From contig JASJFT010000025.1 of assembly GCA_030770425.1 (NCBI GenBank), positions 186,001 to 250,000 of the forward strand: a stretch of DNA of 64,000 bases, in the 5' to 3' direction. Positions 11,227 through 19,860 of the stretch are shown piece after piece; the stretch's first letter is position 1; every line of letters begins with the position of its first letter. The translations under genes were made by a program, and so were the position numbers. This DNA is from Darksidea phi. Taxonomy: Eukaryota > Ascomycota > Dothideomycetes > Pleosporales > Lentitheciaceae. Below the pieces are notes generated by a model. The model was given only the letters and a program-made list of their open reading frames with translations, had not been told where the DNA came from and searched no databases.

Positions 11227-12071
11227 AGTTGGAAGGGAGCAGTGCATGGCTTCGGTTTGCGTTTCCAGGGGTATGTCTATCGGAGGTGTAGCATTGGGGT
11301 CTACGTGAGATGGATGGAATTACACCAGGCAATGGAGGCATGTGACGGCCCGAGCTGACGAACCCAATGTTTTTGAAACATACCAGGCGGCGGTGTCCAA
11401 ACTTGAAAGAGCCGCCTAACATGTATAATGACCACCTACTAATCCCAACTATAGTATTAGACTTGACGTTGGCATAGCCGGAGTTACTCAAGATATCCTA
11501 CACCTCAGTGAACAGTGCACGCGACCCCCTTTCCTTCGCAGAGCCTAGTTGAATCCGCCGGTCTTAGTCCAAGTACCAGGACCACGGGACCAGCACCAGC
11601 CCTAGTGACGCAATCTCCCCACCCAGACAGACACGTGGAGGGCAGCAGACGCGAACATCGATTGAAGGAAGTGTAGAATGCTCTGCGTCGCTATATTATT
11701 TTATCTCCGAAGCGTGAAAAGCAACGAATACGCCTATGTGATCAAGGCCTCCACCAAACATGCATATGTCCAAAAAAAAAAAAAAGGTCACACGAACGAA
11801 GCCTGCCAGACTGAGGAGGCCAACAAGTGGGTATCCAAACCAACCACCATCAAATCGCAAGAAAGGACCAAATGCGCCGCAAAACAGCACCTAAATTCGG
11901 ACCAATGCAGGAAAAGAACAAACCGTTTCCAAAAGCAAACGCTCAGCTGTCCAAGCGTGCCCGGGGGTCCCCCCGGTTCGGCAGTTGACCACGTGAAGCA
12001 CGTAAGCTGAGCGCATCAATATCCCGGTTGATGGGCGTGCGGGCATGACATCGATCGCAAAACAAGTAACA
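11227..12071. other. Convergent intergenic region with 14-nt A run
   Basis: Between two convergent gene ends. It contains a run of 14 A (11772-11785). Open frames here have no domain content. Nothing else seen. Confidence 0.5.
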
Positions 12072-13070
12072 TTACTGCCTCCGTCTAGGTCGTGTGCTCG
12101 ATTCACCGTACCCAGCTGAATTCTGACTACTGCTCACGCAGTCCCAGGTATAGGGTATGCTAGCAGCGGGAATAGTAACGCCTTGGTATCTTCTCAGCCG
12201 CTCCCTCCGTGGCGGCGGAGGCGTAGATTGAGCAAAGGCTTCACGCCTGAGGTCTTCTAGTGCTGTATTCGTGGCTGCTAAGACGGCGAAACGCCTGTCC
12301 GGATCCCGCCGCACGCTGGTGTTGGGCGCCGCCTGGCGGGTCCTTGAGGATGCAGAGGGCTGTTGCTGACGAGAACGGTGGTGGCGTTGCTGCGAACGGG
12401 GGGGAGGGTCGGAGATGTCGGAGTGGTGATGGGTTGAGCGGTGTGAGCGCGGCGAGCGATGGTTGCGCGGAGGAGAATCCAGGGTTTCGTAGTGGTCTCG
12501 CCTTTTGGGCGTCTTTGGCGGGGAGGAGGCAAAGAAGGACCATCCCGAGGGTTGCGGTCGAATGTCTTTCTTGGATTTTTCTCGCTTGGCGCCGTGTCCT
12601 CGTAGGGTTGCTTGCTTTGGATGGCGTTGCCTGTGGTGTTGACTTCTCTGCGGGCGTGGGTTCAACAGCATCTCTTCAGACGAATTGGTGCTTTCTGGGT
12701 TGACTGAGCGGTGCCACATGGCTGCAATGGTCAGAACTTGTTCGGTATGGTATTGAGAACCAAGAGAAAGCATACCAGGAACTTCCAGGTTCAAGGGTGC
12801 TCTGTACTGCGCTCTGCTCGTGTACACATGGTTGCTGGCGCGATGGGATTGCTGGCGGTGCTCGTCCCTTTCGCGACGAGGCGATTCCCTCGATCTCTTC
12901 TTCTTCGGCCTCTCCGTCGATCTGCGCTTCTCTTCAACCTCGGCGACGACTGCGCCCTCCCCGCGAAGCGCATCCGAAGCCGGTCTTTCCCGCCTCTTCT
13001 TCTCGGCCGCCGACGACGAGCTCTTGCGCTTTTTGCTACTTGAACCGCCAAAGGAGAAAGGGAAGCACAT
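12072..13070 (-). CDS. Basic, Ser/Arg/His-rich unknown protein
   Basis: An ATG at 13070 opens a 332-codon frame, but an in-frame 54-nt segment at 12722-12775 has all the marks of an intron: donor GTATGC, acceptor TTGCAG, pyrimidine-rich middle. Removing it joins EVP to AMWHRS and gives 314 aa (exons 13070-12776 and 12721-12072). The N terminus is MCFPFSFGGSSSKKRKSSSS followed by alternating Lys/Arg/Glu/Ser. The middle is His/Pro/Arg-rich (RSHRSTHHHSDISDPPPRSQ), and the C terminus RRYQGVTIPAASIPYTWDCV is the only ordered-looking part. I do not recognise a family. The charge pattern would suit nuclear or RNA-associated localisation, which is a guess. The start codon lies in a 12-bp hairpin. Confidence 0.7.
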   Translation of the reverse strand: MCFPFSFGGSSSKKRKSSSSAAEKKRRERPASDALRGEGAVVAEVEEKRRSTERPKKKRSRESPRRERDEHRQQSHRASNHVYTSRAQYRAPLNLEVPGMLSLGSQYHTEQVLTIAAMWHRSVNPESTNSSEEMLLNPRPQRSQHHRQRHPKQATLRGHGAKREKSKKDIRPQPSGWSFFASSPPKTPKRRDHYETLDSPPRNHRSPRSHRSTHHHSDISDPPPRSQQRHHRSRQQQPSASSRTRQAAPNTSVRRDPDRRFAVLAATNTALEDLRREAFAQSTPPPPRRERLRRYQGVTIPAASIPYTWDCVSSSQNSAGYGESSTRPRRRQ

Positions 13071-13102
13071 AGCGATCCAGGAACAAGTCTTGGATCGCTA
13101 TG
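13068..13102. promoter_or_regulatory. Perfect 12-bp inverted repeat spanning a start codon
   Basis: CATAGCGATCCA (13068-13079) and TGGATCGCTATG (13091-13102) are perfect inverted copies around an 11-nt loop. On the minus strand the right arm is in the 5' leader, and the left arm ends in the ATG of the 12072-13070 gene, so the mRNA start codon would be base-paired. Confidence 0.8.
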
Positions 13103-14281
13103 CGCCCAAGAGTTGGGTCCAGCGTGCGGGGTGGCGTGCGGTGACTGTTCGCATGTAGAGGCCCGAAGTTCGGCGACAGACGGTGATAGGACGGGGGTTC
13201 TCCGCAGTTGGGGACGCACGCTTATAAGACTGCAGCAGGAACAGAACCAATGGTCACAAGGGTCGCGAAGCAAGGAGTATGCAAGTGGGCAGACGACGAT
13301 AAGAAGGGGGAACGAGGCGGATAAGGTTATGATCTCATGCGAAGAAGGGAGAATAGGGCATTCGGCCCTCCCTGGCAGCGGGCGCACCGCAGCACGCACG
13401 GCGTGGTAGCGGAAATGTGACCATGGCAGGGAGCTAAAGCAAGAAGGGATTCATAGAAATACAGCACCTTGCGATGCGCGTCCAATAGAGTGGTGGCTAC
13501 GCTGGTGGGTGGGTGGGAACGGGAGTGATTCGACGTCCCGAACGAGTGGCTTTGCGAGGCCATGTGACAGCGCCGGTCCGCCCAGCGCCGCTGACTGCGG
13601 CTCTCCGCCGCGGGGAGGCTGTTGGAGCAGTCGACGGGAGAGGGCATGGCTGCGGTGCCTGGCGGACGTCTTATATATACTTTTGCGCGACCTCGATGCG
13701 CTTTTGCGGTGCGCAGGTACAGGCACCGCAGGGGAACCGCATCGCTACGTGGCACCTGTGCTGTAGAGCAGCAAGGCGGGCCGGCGCGCGAACGAGGCTG
13801 CAAGCGTACTAGCAGCCTGGTCTTGTGTGACACCAGACGTCTAGCTGCAGGAGGTGAGAATGGGCATGGCAATGAGAATGAGCAGGGGAGGGCAGCTGAC
13901 CGCCGCCATGGGCGTCCGCGTCGGTTGCATGTCTTATCGTTATCGCGCGAGTCCGCTAAGCGACATCGCTTCAGCCCCCGACCACACACATGTGCACTAC
14001 TGAGAAGATCGCCTTGGATCGACGTGGGACTGGCGCGGGACGGGAGCAGTGGTTCCTGCATCGTTTCCCGGTTTATGCCCATGTCAGGCGTCGGTGACCA
14101 TCCGAGCCTGCTTTCGGGCCTTTGGCGGCGGCGTCGTGGAGGCGGAGCGGACGCAGCGGAGACGCCGCAGGCCAATCGTCGCATTCAGTGGCCAAGTGTC
14201 TCAGCCACCAGCATCAAGAGGGTGTGGGAACAACCTGCATAGCTTTATACAGCTTTGTGTGTGTGAGGTGGGACGCCTCAG
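13103..14281. other. Upstream region, no supported gene
   Basis: GC-rich 1.2 kb upstream of the basic-protein gene and downstream of the MFS pseudogene. Long overlapping open frames on both strands (up to about 285 codons) are composition artefacts, rich in R/A/P/S with no domain. Confidence 0.5.
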
Positions 14282-15240
14282 CTACCCCCCCAAGCTCTTC
14301 TCCCTGATGAACCAAGCAAACACCGCGCTGCCCACGACCAAGCCCACACTGACCCCCAAAGCTGCCCGTGTACTCCGCCCATAGCACTCGCGAACCACCT
14401 CTTTCAAGCCGGGCTCCAAGCTCCTGAAGTAAGCCAGAGATGCGCGGACGCGTTCCGCAATCTCTTCGGCGTTGGCGTCTCCTCCCAGAGCAGCCTGCAG
14501 TGACCTGCGCAGTGTCTGGTTGAAAGCAGTTGCGCACATGGAGATGCCAAACACCGACCCCAGGGCGCGGAAGAGGTACGAGCAGGCGTTTGCGACCGCC
14601 TGGTCCTGATGCGTTGCGTTTGCGACGAGTCCAACAAGCGTCGTGGTGACGCCTATGCCGTTGGCGAACGAGCATATACAGGTCCCAACCACCATCAGTG
14701 GGATATTTGCTGGAATCACTCCAGAAAAGAGGAGAATCAGGGCGAGACCGAGAACCAGGTTCGCGTAGGCAATGCACGTGATCTAGCAATGAACGCCCAC
14801 CTCCAGCCAATACTGTCTGCCAGCAACCCACCCAAGCGTGCTCCAACAGCTGCTGCCGAGGCAATAACGACATTGATGTAGCCCTGCCATGTTCCCCTCT
14901 CCCTGAGACTCACGACATCATTCAGCAATATACTGACACATGTCTTCATACCCCTTCCACCTATGCCAGCAAACGCCCTTGCTGCAATCAGCTCTCCCAT
15001 GTTCCTCGCCAGACCGCAAAACGTAGAGCCCATGCCAAAAACGAGGTACGCGAAGAGGAGACTTGATTTGCCGCCAAATATATCTGAGAGCTTGCCATAG
15101 AGGGGCTGGAAGGCAGCGAGCCTGAGGAAGTAGCCAGTCGCTATCCAGGAGGTGGAATGGAGGGCGTGCACGTCGGTGCCAATGGTAGTCTCTGGGAGTA
15201 AAGGCGATGTTTCGGTCGCATATGGGACGGTACTGCAGAT
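14282..15240 (-). pseudogene. MFS drug/amino-acid exporter pseudogene with internal deletion
   Basis: The minus strand encodes the two ends of a 14-TM-type MFS transporter (Vba / fungal efflux class). The upstream part reads IGTDVHALHSTSWIATGYFL, then LYGKLSDIFGG and SIGWRWAFI, which covers roughly TM2-TM5. The downstream part, in another frame, reads ITCIAYANLVLGLALILLFS, then MVVGTCICSFANGIG, NACSYLFRALGSVFGISMC and a final TM ending in SLGG at 14282. The two meet at about 14781-14785. Some 200-plus residues (about TM6-TM10) are missing and the frame shifts. The first TM (normally ending in LDSTIVATALP) is also unrecognisable, so the N terminus is eroded too. No splice pair repairs this. 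Intact relatives are about 520-560 aa. Confidence 0.85.
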
Positions 15241-15899
15241 GTCGTGGGACGAAGCTTTGGAGGCAGTTCAACAAAAGCCACCGAGAAAACTACTAGAGAT
15301 AGTCTTACATTACCTTGAGCTGCCGCGATCGTACTCAACATTCCTGTCTTCGGATAGTTTGCATCCTGCCGAGGTGTGCGATGTTCGGAGTGATTATCGC
15401 AGTGTTCACATCCCGATCGGCTGATATGAGATGAGAAATACGCTAATGCGAATTCCTTTTTTTTTTTCTTTTTTTCCGTCTTTCCTGAGGAAAAGCCGCA
15501 TTGCGCAACTATGCTATTGTAGGGGAGTTTTTCTACTCTAATGATAAACTGCATACATCTGAAGACCAGCACCGAAATTTCAACTGCACCTGAAAAGAGT
15601 GGAACGCTTGACGTCGGTAATGCAAATTCAGAAATGCTTCAACATCGAATGAAAACTGGATCTCAACTGCGTACAATCGTGCGGTTTAGCATTTGTCGAA
15701 CCTTACGATTGAAGCCCCTCCCGCTCTGTAGCTTAGCGCCTTGGCGCCACGGCGCCATTTCTGACCTGGAGCCTCACCTCAGTCTGCAAAAAACACCCCT
15801 TGTTGATGCTCGTGCTCGATTCTCCTCCGCCTACAGGTACCAATTTTTCGGGCTCGCTGCTAGGTTTTCTATTGTACCTCGGTCGGTCCTATCGCCACA
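15241..15899. other. Intergenic region with T-rich tract
   Basis: About 660 bp between the MFS pseudogene and the next plus-strand gene. It has an almost pure T tract at about 15456-15478 and a GGCGCC-containing inverted stretch near 15740. It is probably the promoter of the following gene. Confidence 0.45.
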
Positions 15900-17216
15900 A
15901 TGATCGTTCTAGCCTATCTTCTTTCGGCGCCTCTGTCCGCGTTGCCAGAAGTCGGCTCTCATCCCAGAACAGCCCGCATACTCTTTGGTAGCCGAGTTAC
16001 CGAGAAAGGAGACGAGGAACACCTGCAGCACTTTTCTGATATCTTACTTGGTCTGGAAAAAGGTGGGCTCCACCCATGGCTTCCCATAACAGCACTAATG
16101 CCATCTATAGAGGCAACTTTCGACGCCTTACACAAAAGCCTGCCATTCAAGTGGGACAAGGATGAGAAATATGACACAGTCAATCCATTCGGCGATCCCC
16201 GACAGCTTCAGTACCACGCCCTCTGGACCTTCGACACTCAAAATGACGTGCTGCGATACACCAATCGCGACGGTTGCAGTCAAATACCACTTGCTCTTCT
16301 CCGAGAGCGTGCTGTGAGTCTAGCTGATATGGAATCACTTGGCGGACCTATTCCTCCACCTTTACCTTTGGAGTTGACATTCAATTCGGAAACGCCTTAC
16401 TGGAAACCGCACGTTAAGGTGGACGATAGAATTCGTGCATTTACACATCGCCTACTACGCGATTTTCATCACAAGTGGAGGCATATCCATCGAAATTATT
16501 ACAACTCTGTAACTTTACGAGTACTGGCACATGCTATCATCCGGCTTTCAACGCTTGATTTTGAAGTTCGCTCCAACACTGGTGGACATGGCCCGCGAGG
16601 TGTACATGTATGGATTACACACTTGCCCGCCTGGGAGCCGTTGAAGACCGACATTGTGCGCATTGGCAATGTCTGCGTCATCCTCTGTCAAGCAGTCCAG
16701 GAAGGGCTGTCAGTAGCCCAGCAACACGTATCATCTCAGAAATTTAGCGCCACTGAGAGTCCCAGCACGACGGATTCCGGCAAACAGGCACATTACATAA
16801 TCCTATCAGTCAAGCATATTGTGCTCTGCCACGCTACTGGTCCAAATTCACTGAAGCATACAGCTCCAGAACCACTATTTAATGGCGATTATGACACCAC
16901 ACCTCCATCAGACTTGGCACTAGATTATCTTATCTGGGCCACGGCCTCCGCCAGACCTTCAATCTTCACACCTCTTCACTCGCTGCCTATTGAGGTCCAG
17001 GATATTATACTAAGTTACACATCCCTAGGGACAGTAGCAGCTGCTAAACTTGGCTGCTTACTTGGCTTGGGTTCTCCATTCTTGTGGAAGGATGGCCCTC
17101 TAAATGTTACGTTGGAGGAAAGACACGTGATTCGTCCGTCGGGATCAGCTGTCGAATCCCAGGTCTGGTTTGGTGAACACAAGAGTGGAATAGTCTATTT
17201 AGCCAGAAGAGGCTAG
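15900..17216 (+). CDS. Unknown protein with C-terminal F-box-like segment
   Basis: Single 438-aa open frame from a genuine ATG (15900). Residues about 360-400 (FTPLHSLPIEVQDIILSYTS, followed by VAAAKLGCLLGLGSPFLWKD) look like a degenerate F-box: L-P-x-E-V-x-D-x-I, then a helix and a W. The rest is a globular domain with no motif I know (for example HALWTFDTQNDVLRYTNRDG). If the F-box is real, the protein could present substrates to an SCF ubiquitin ligase; that is inference. It has no signal peptide or TM. Neighbours are a dead transporter upstream and a retroposon 120 bp downstream. Confidence 0.75.
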   Translation: MIVLAYLLSAPLSALPEVGSHPRTARILFGSRVTEKGDEEHLQHFSDILLGLEKGGLHPWLPITALMPSIEATFDALHKSLPFKWDKDEKYDTVNPFGDPRQLQYHALWTFDTQNDVLRYTNRDGCSQIPLALLRERAVSLADMESLGGPIPPPLPLELTFNSETPYWKPHVKVDDRIRAFTHRLLRDFHHKWRHIHRNYYNSVTLRVLAHAIIRLSTLDFEVRSNTGGHGPRGVHVWITHLPAWEPLKTDIVRIGNVCVILCQAVQEGLSVAQQHVSSQKFSATESPSTTDSGKQAHYIILSVKHIVLCHATGPNSLKHTAPEPLFNGDYDTTPPSDLALDYLIWATASARPSIFTPLHSLPIEVQDIILSYTSLGTVAAAKLGCLLGLGSPFLWKDGPLNVTLEERHVIRPSGSAVESQVWFGEHKSGIVYLARRG

Positions 17217-17339
17217 AGGCATCATGATGGAAATAGGGTTCCCTCTGTTTAATCTTAAAAAAAATCGAGCCAACTAACTTGCGTTCCGATCTAAGCAAAA
17301 CAGCATTCCGCAAACAGCATTGCAAGGCATCCCTCGCCC

Positions 17340-17856
17340 CCACATCTCCTCTTTCTTTTTTTCTGTTGATATCAGCCGAATTGCTCAGCTATCCTGTTTG
17401 GTGCCCAGGGGGAAGAGGTAGGGCGGTTTTGTAGTATGATCTGTTCCTTCTGTTGACTAGCACTGATTTCCTTGTAACAAGGCGATATCCTTTTTCCAAA
17501 TTCTGTTAACGAGGGTCTGTGTGTGCTAGAGATTGAAGAGGTTGTTAGAGATCTCCTAGCACTAGATTCTAACCGGTGGATAGCGTATCAACCCCTCTTC
17601 GAATTGATATGCTTGGTGATGGGTAAGGGAATCGAAACCTTGATCTCTGAGAACGAAACGCGCGATCAGCCATCTGCGCCAAGGTACCCTGCGATCAGAG
17701 CGACGAAGAACCAGAAGGAGGATTACCAGGCCTCCAGCCCTATACGGAACTTCTTCTTTCTTCACGAGGATCCGGAGGTACTTCTGAACGAGCGTGCGTT
17801 GTTCCGAGATTCCTAGCGCGCTCCACCCGCTGCGCAGCCCTACCACATCTCCTCTT
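17340..17856 (-). mobile_element. SINE-like retroposon flanked by a 14-bp target-site duplication
   Basis: CCACATCTCCTCTT occurs at 17340-17353 and again at 17843-17856, bounding about 490 bp. Read on the minus strand, the insert ends in an A-rich tail (CAGAAAAAAAGAA) directly against the duplication, as in target-primed retroposition. Its 5' end has a tRNA-like D-arm/box A (GCGC-AGCGGGTGGA-GCGC). A second tRNA-like block with box A- and box B-like sequences lies at 17689-17620. No coding capacity is evident, and the plus-strand open frame of 97 codons across it lacks an ATG at its start. The parts together fit a tRNA-derived SINE; a second genomic copy would be needed to prove it. Confidence 0.65.
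17620..17689 (-). other. tRNA-like segment inside the retroposon
   Basis: The 70-nt minus-strand segment from GGGTACC to TTACCCA has D-arm-like TTGGCGCAGATGGCTGATCG (box A), a possible anticodon loop GTTCTCA (TCT, Arg) and a T-arm-like GGTTTCGATTCC (box B). Several acceptor and T-stem positions do not pair, so it is not called as a working tRNA. Confidence 0.5.
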
Positions 17857-17874
17857 AGTGTGCAGACTCTTCAA

Positions 17875-18756
17875 TCATAAAAATGGAAGTGGGTGACGCT
17901 TCATGTTTTCAAACATGGCTGTGATAGCGTTGATGTCGTTGCGCATGTGTAGACCACCGCTCAACGCCGTAAGTATCCCTCTGTTGGCAGTGAAGAACTG
18001 AACGTATAGTCCAATGTGGACGACGCCGTAGACTTGTCCAGAGTGGTTTTCCGTACCGCCGCAGTGCCTGCTCAGATGGTGTTGCGTGTCATTCCAGCTC
18101 TCCCCAGCCTTCTTACTCTCTACCAGGCAGTAATCATACGCATACGTGCTTCCCCCAGGGCGAGATGTAATTTTGAGTACTGCTAGGTCCACCCTTGACT
18201 CGGTCTGTGTTTCTTCCCCGCGCGACTCTTCCTGGAGAATATCGAAGCCTTCATCCTCCGGGAAAAAATACTTCAAGATCGCCATCATAACCCTTCTATA
18301 CAAGTATTCATGGGATTCAGGCACTCTTTCGACAAGCTGGAGGTGCGTTTGAACGTTGAGCTTGTCCAGGTAGGTACGAGGTACAGGGGGGTTAGGGTTT
18401 GTACGTCTGATCCGTCCGGTTCGGGCATTGCGCCTACAGGGGACCCAGGAGATTAGTTCTAATTGATATCTCCAATAGCCGGTGGGATTCCAGATGGGGG
18501 GTAAATATTCACCATTGTGGCCAACTTTTGGAGCCATCAGCTATCCAGGTATCCTATGAACGAGATCAGCACTGCTCGCCCCCGCTAAGGTTTGATATAT
18601 ACACACTGTGGCAGCATCCTCCCATCCAGCCGGTATTTCATACTGCGTAGCTCCGGTGCTCAAGTTTTCGTAATAGTCCTGTCCAGCAGCATTTGACCAT
18701 TGCTTCCAAGTACTGCCAACAAGGGTTCCTAGTTCATATTGTGGATCGGTAGCCAT
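17875..18756 (-). CDS. WW-like plus PD-(D/E)XK nuclease-like protein (possible 66-nt intron)
   Basis: Two minus-strand frames lie 3 nt apart. The upstream one starts at ATG 18756 and encodes a WW-like domain (WKQWSNAAGQDYYENLSTGA followed by QYEIPAGW). The downstream one (18537-17875, 220 aa from its own ATG) contains SRVDLAVLKI...YDYCLVESKKAGESW, i.e. D-x(n)-E-x-K, the layout of PD-(D/E)XK nucleases. Removing 18541-18606 (donor GTGTGT, CTGAT branch, acceptor TAG) joins them in frame as 271 aa (exons 18756-18607 and 18540-17875). The weak donor leaves open that these are two genes or a broken one. The motif suggests nucleic-acid cleavage; the pathway is unknown. The gene sits between a retroposon and a repeat island. 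Confidence 0.6.
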
Positions 18757-18870
18757 TTTAGCAATATGGGCAGATGAAATGATTGCTTCGTATTGAGAAT
18801 GCGTGAATATTGGATGGTAGAGACGCACTAGGTGTGTAGAAGTGTGAAAGTTATTGTATTGATTAGGAGA

Positions 18871-18892
18871 AGGCTGGCCAGAAGGCCAGCCT
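18871..18892. repeat. Perfect 9-bp hairpin
   Basis: AGGCTGGCC (18871-18879), loop AGAA, then GGCCAGCCT (18884-18892). It lies about 115 bp upstream of the WW/nuclease ATG, so it could be in the promoter or leader, or belong to the adjoining repeat island. Confidence 0.8.
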
Positions 18893-18981
18893 ATATACTA
18901 AGGCTAGTACATGAGCTATTACGTAATCCGTAAACAGTGCTCTGATAGCTACTTCCGCCTTATCTCATGAATCAGCCGCGC

Positions 18982-19083
18982 CGCAAATGATTTCACGCGG
19001 TCCAATGAGAGGCCCTCCTAACTTCTGGGCACTCCTAAGCCAATCAGAATAGGCTGACATAATCTATCACGAGATCATTTGCG
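18982..19083. repeat. 10-bp inverted repeats about 100 bp apart
   Basis: CGCAAATGAT (18982-18991) and ATCATTTGCG (19074-19083) are perfect inverted copies. The size and setting would suit a tiny non-autonomous element or its remnant. A 14-bp direct repeat GAGTTTGCGTTACG also occurs at 19117-19130 and 19308-19321. Confidence 0.55.
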
Positions 19084-19325
19084 GAGCGTCTGAGAAAAAA
19101 TGGTTCCAGTTTGTGTGAGTTTGCGTTACGGGCGGGGTCAGCTTTAGTACCTATTCATCTATTATATAATACTACGACTAGCTATTATTACAGTGCCGGA
19201 TCACTTTAGTAGCGCAGGTATTTCTCTATCTAATAATATATATTTAAGCGCTCTAACCTATCGCTATAGGTGCGAAGTACAGCGTACAAGCCGCTGCGTT
19301 TTCCGTCGAGTTTGCGTTACGAACA

Positions 19326-19334
19326 NNNNNNNNN
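19326..19334. other. Assembly gap (9 N)
   Basis: Nine consecutive N inside the repeat island, just after the second copy of GAGTTTGCGTTACG. The true length is unknown, and the flanks may be mis-joined. Confidence 0.95.
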
Positions 19335-19408
19335 ACCCACTCCTCCTTGTGGCTTGTCGATCAGCCCAACGCGCTGTTCTGGTTGCTTTTGTTTTTTTTA
19401 CAAAACAA

Positions 19409-19429
19409 CCCCCCCCCCCCCCCCCCCCC
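19409..19429 (+). repeat. Poly-C tract (21 nt)
   Basis: Twenty-one consecutive C, preceded by a T-rich/A-rich stretch. Its length is likely unreliable given sequencing error in homopolymers. Confidence 0.9.
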
Positions 19430-19576
19430 AACCTACCAACGGGCTTCTCGCTCTAGCGTATATACGCTGTAATTATATAAAGCCTTCTTATTCCCCTCAG
19501 GCCACCAAATCGTTGTTTCTAGCAGGGGGGGTGGCGTACCGTCGTCGCGTCAGTGTGTGCGTTGGTGCTAGATACT

Positions 19577-19691
19577 GAGCCAGCTGCTGCGCTCGATATC
19601 AGCCAGCTACTGAGCTCGATATCAGCCAGCTACTGAGCTCGATATAGGTCAGCCGCTGAGCTCTGCATCAGCCAGCCGCTGAGCTCACGCG
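19577..19691 (+). repeat. Tandem repeat, 23-bp unit, five copies
   Basis: Units at 19577, 19600, 19623, 19646 and 19669. The consensus CAGCCAGCTACTGAGCTCGA plus TAT is exact in the second and third copies and diverged in the others. Each unit carries a GAGCTC (or GCGCTC) core. Confidence 0.85.
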
Positions 19692-19735
19692 ATTAGTCGT
19701 TCAATCGCGAGGGTTGTTGGTTCACTGTACCTGGT

Positions 19736-19771
19736 GAGCCCTTACGATTAGTCGACTAATCGTAAGGGCTC
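19736..19771. repeat. 36-bp perfect palindrome
   Basis: The left half is GAGCCCTTACGATTAGTC and the right half is its exact reverse complement, with no spacer (centre GTC/GAC at 19753/19754). A partial echo, GCGATTAGTCGTTCAATCGC, lies about 45 bp upstream. It looks like two abutting terminal inverted repeats of a DNA transposon or a footprint of one. Confidence 0.85.
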
Positions 19772-19809
19772 TAGATAGTATATATAATATTGTTATAACA
19801 ATTCTATAA

Positions 19810-19860
19810 TTAGGGGGGTCAGTAGCCCTAATTAGGGGGGCAGGAACCCTAAATTAGGGG
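19810..19860. repeat. TTAGGG/CCCTAA-like blocks
   Basis: TTAGGGGGG (19810-19818), CCCTAATTAGGGGGG (19826-19840) and CCCTAAATTAGGGG (19847-19860). These are head-to-head telomere-like units, not a regular array. They directly abut the truncated rhodopsin-family gene. Confidence 0.7.

Noticed and set aside
11678..12010. 110-codon plus-strand frame with a lysine run
   Set aside because: Driven by the 14-nt A tract between two convergent genes; no domain.
13327..14184. 285-codon minus-strand open frame
   Set aside because: GC-rich, overlaps equally long plus-strand frames, composition dominated by R/P/S/A, no domain.
17523..17816. 97-codon plus-strand frame
   Set aside because: Lies wholly inside the retroposon, antisense to its tRNA-like parts; the apparent start is not ATG.
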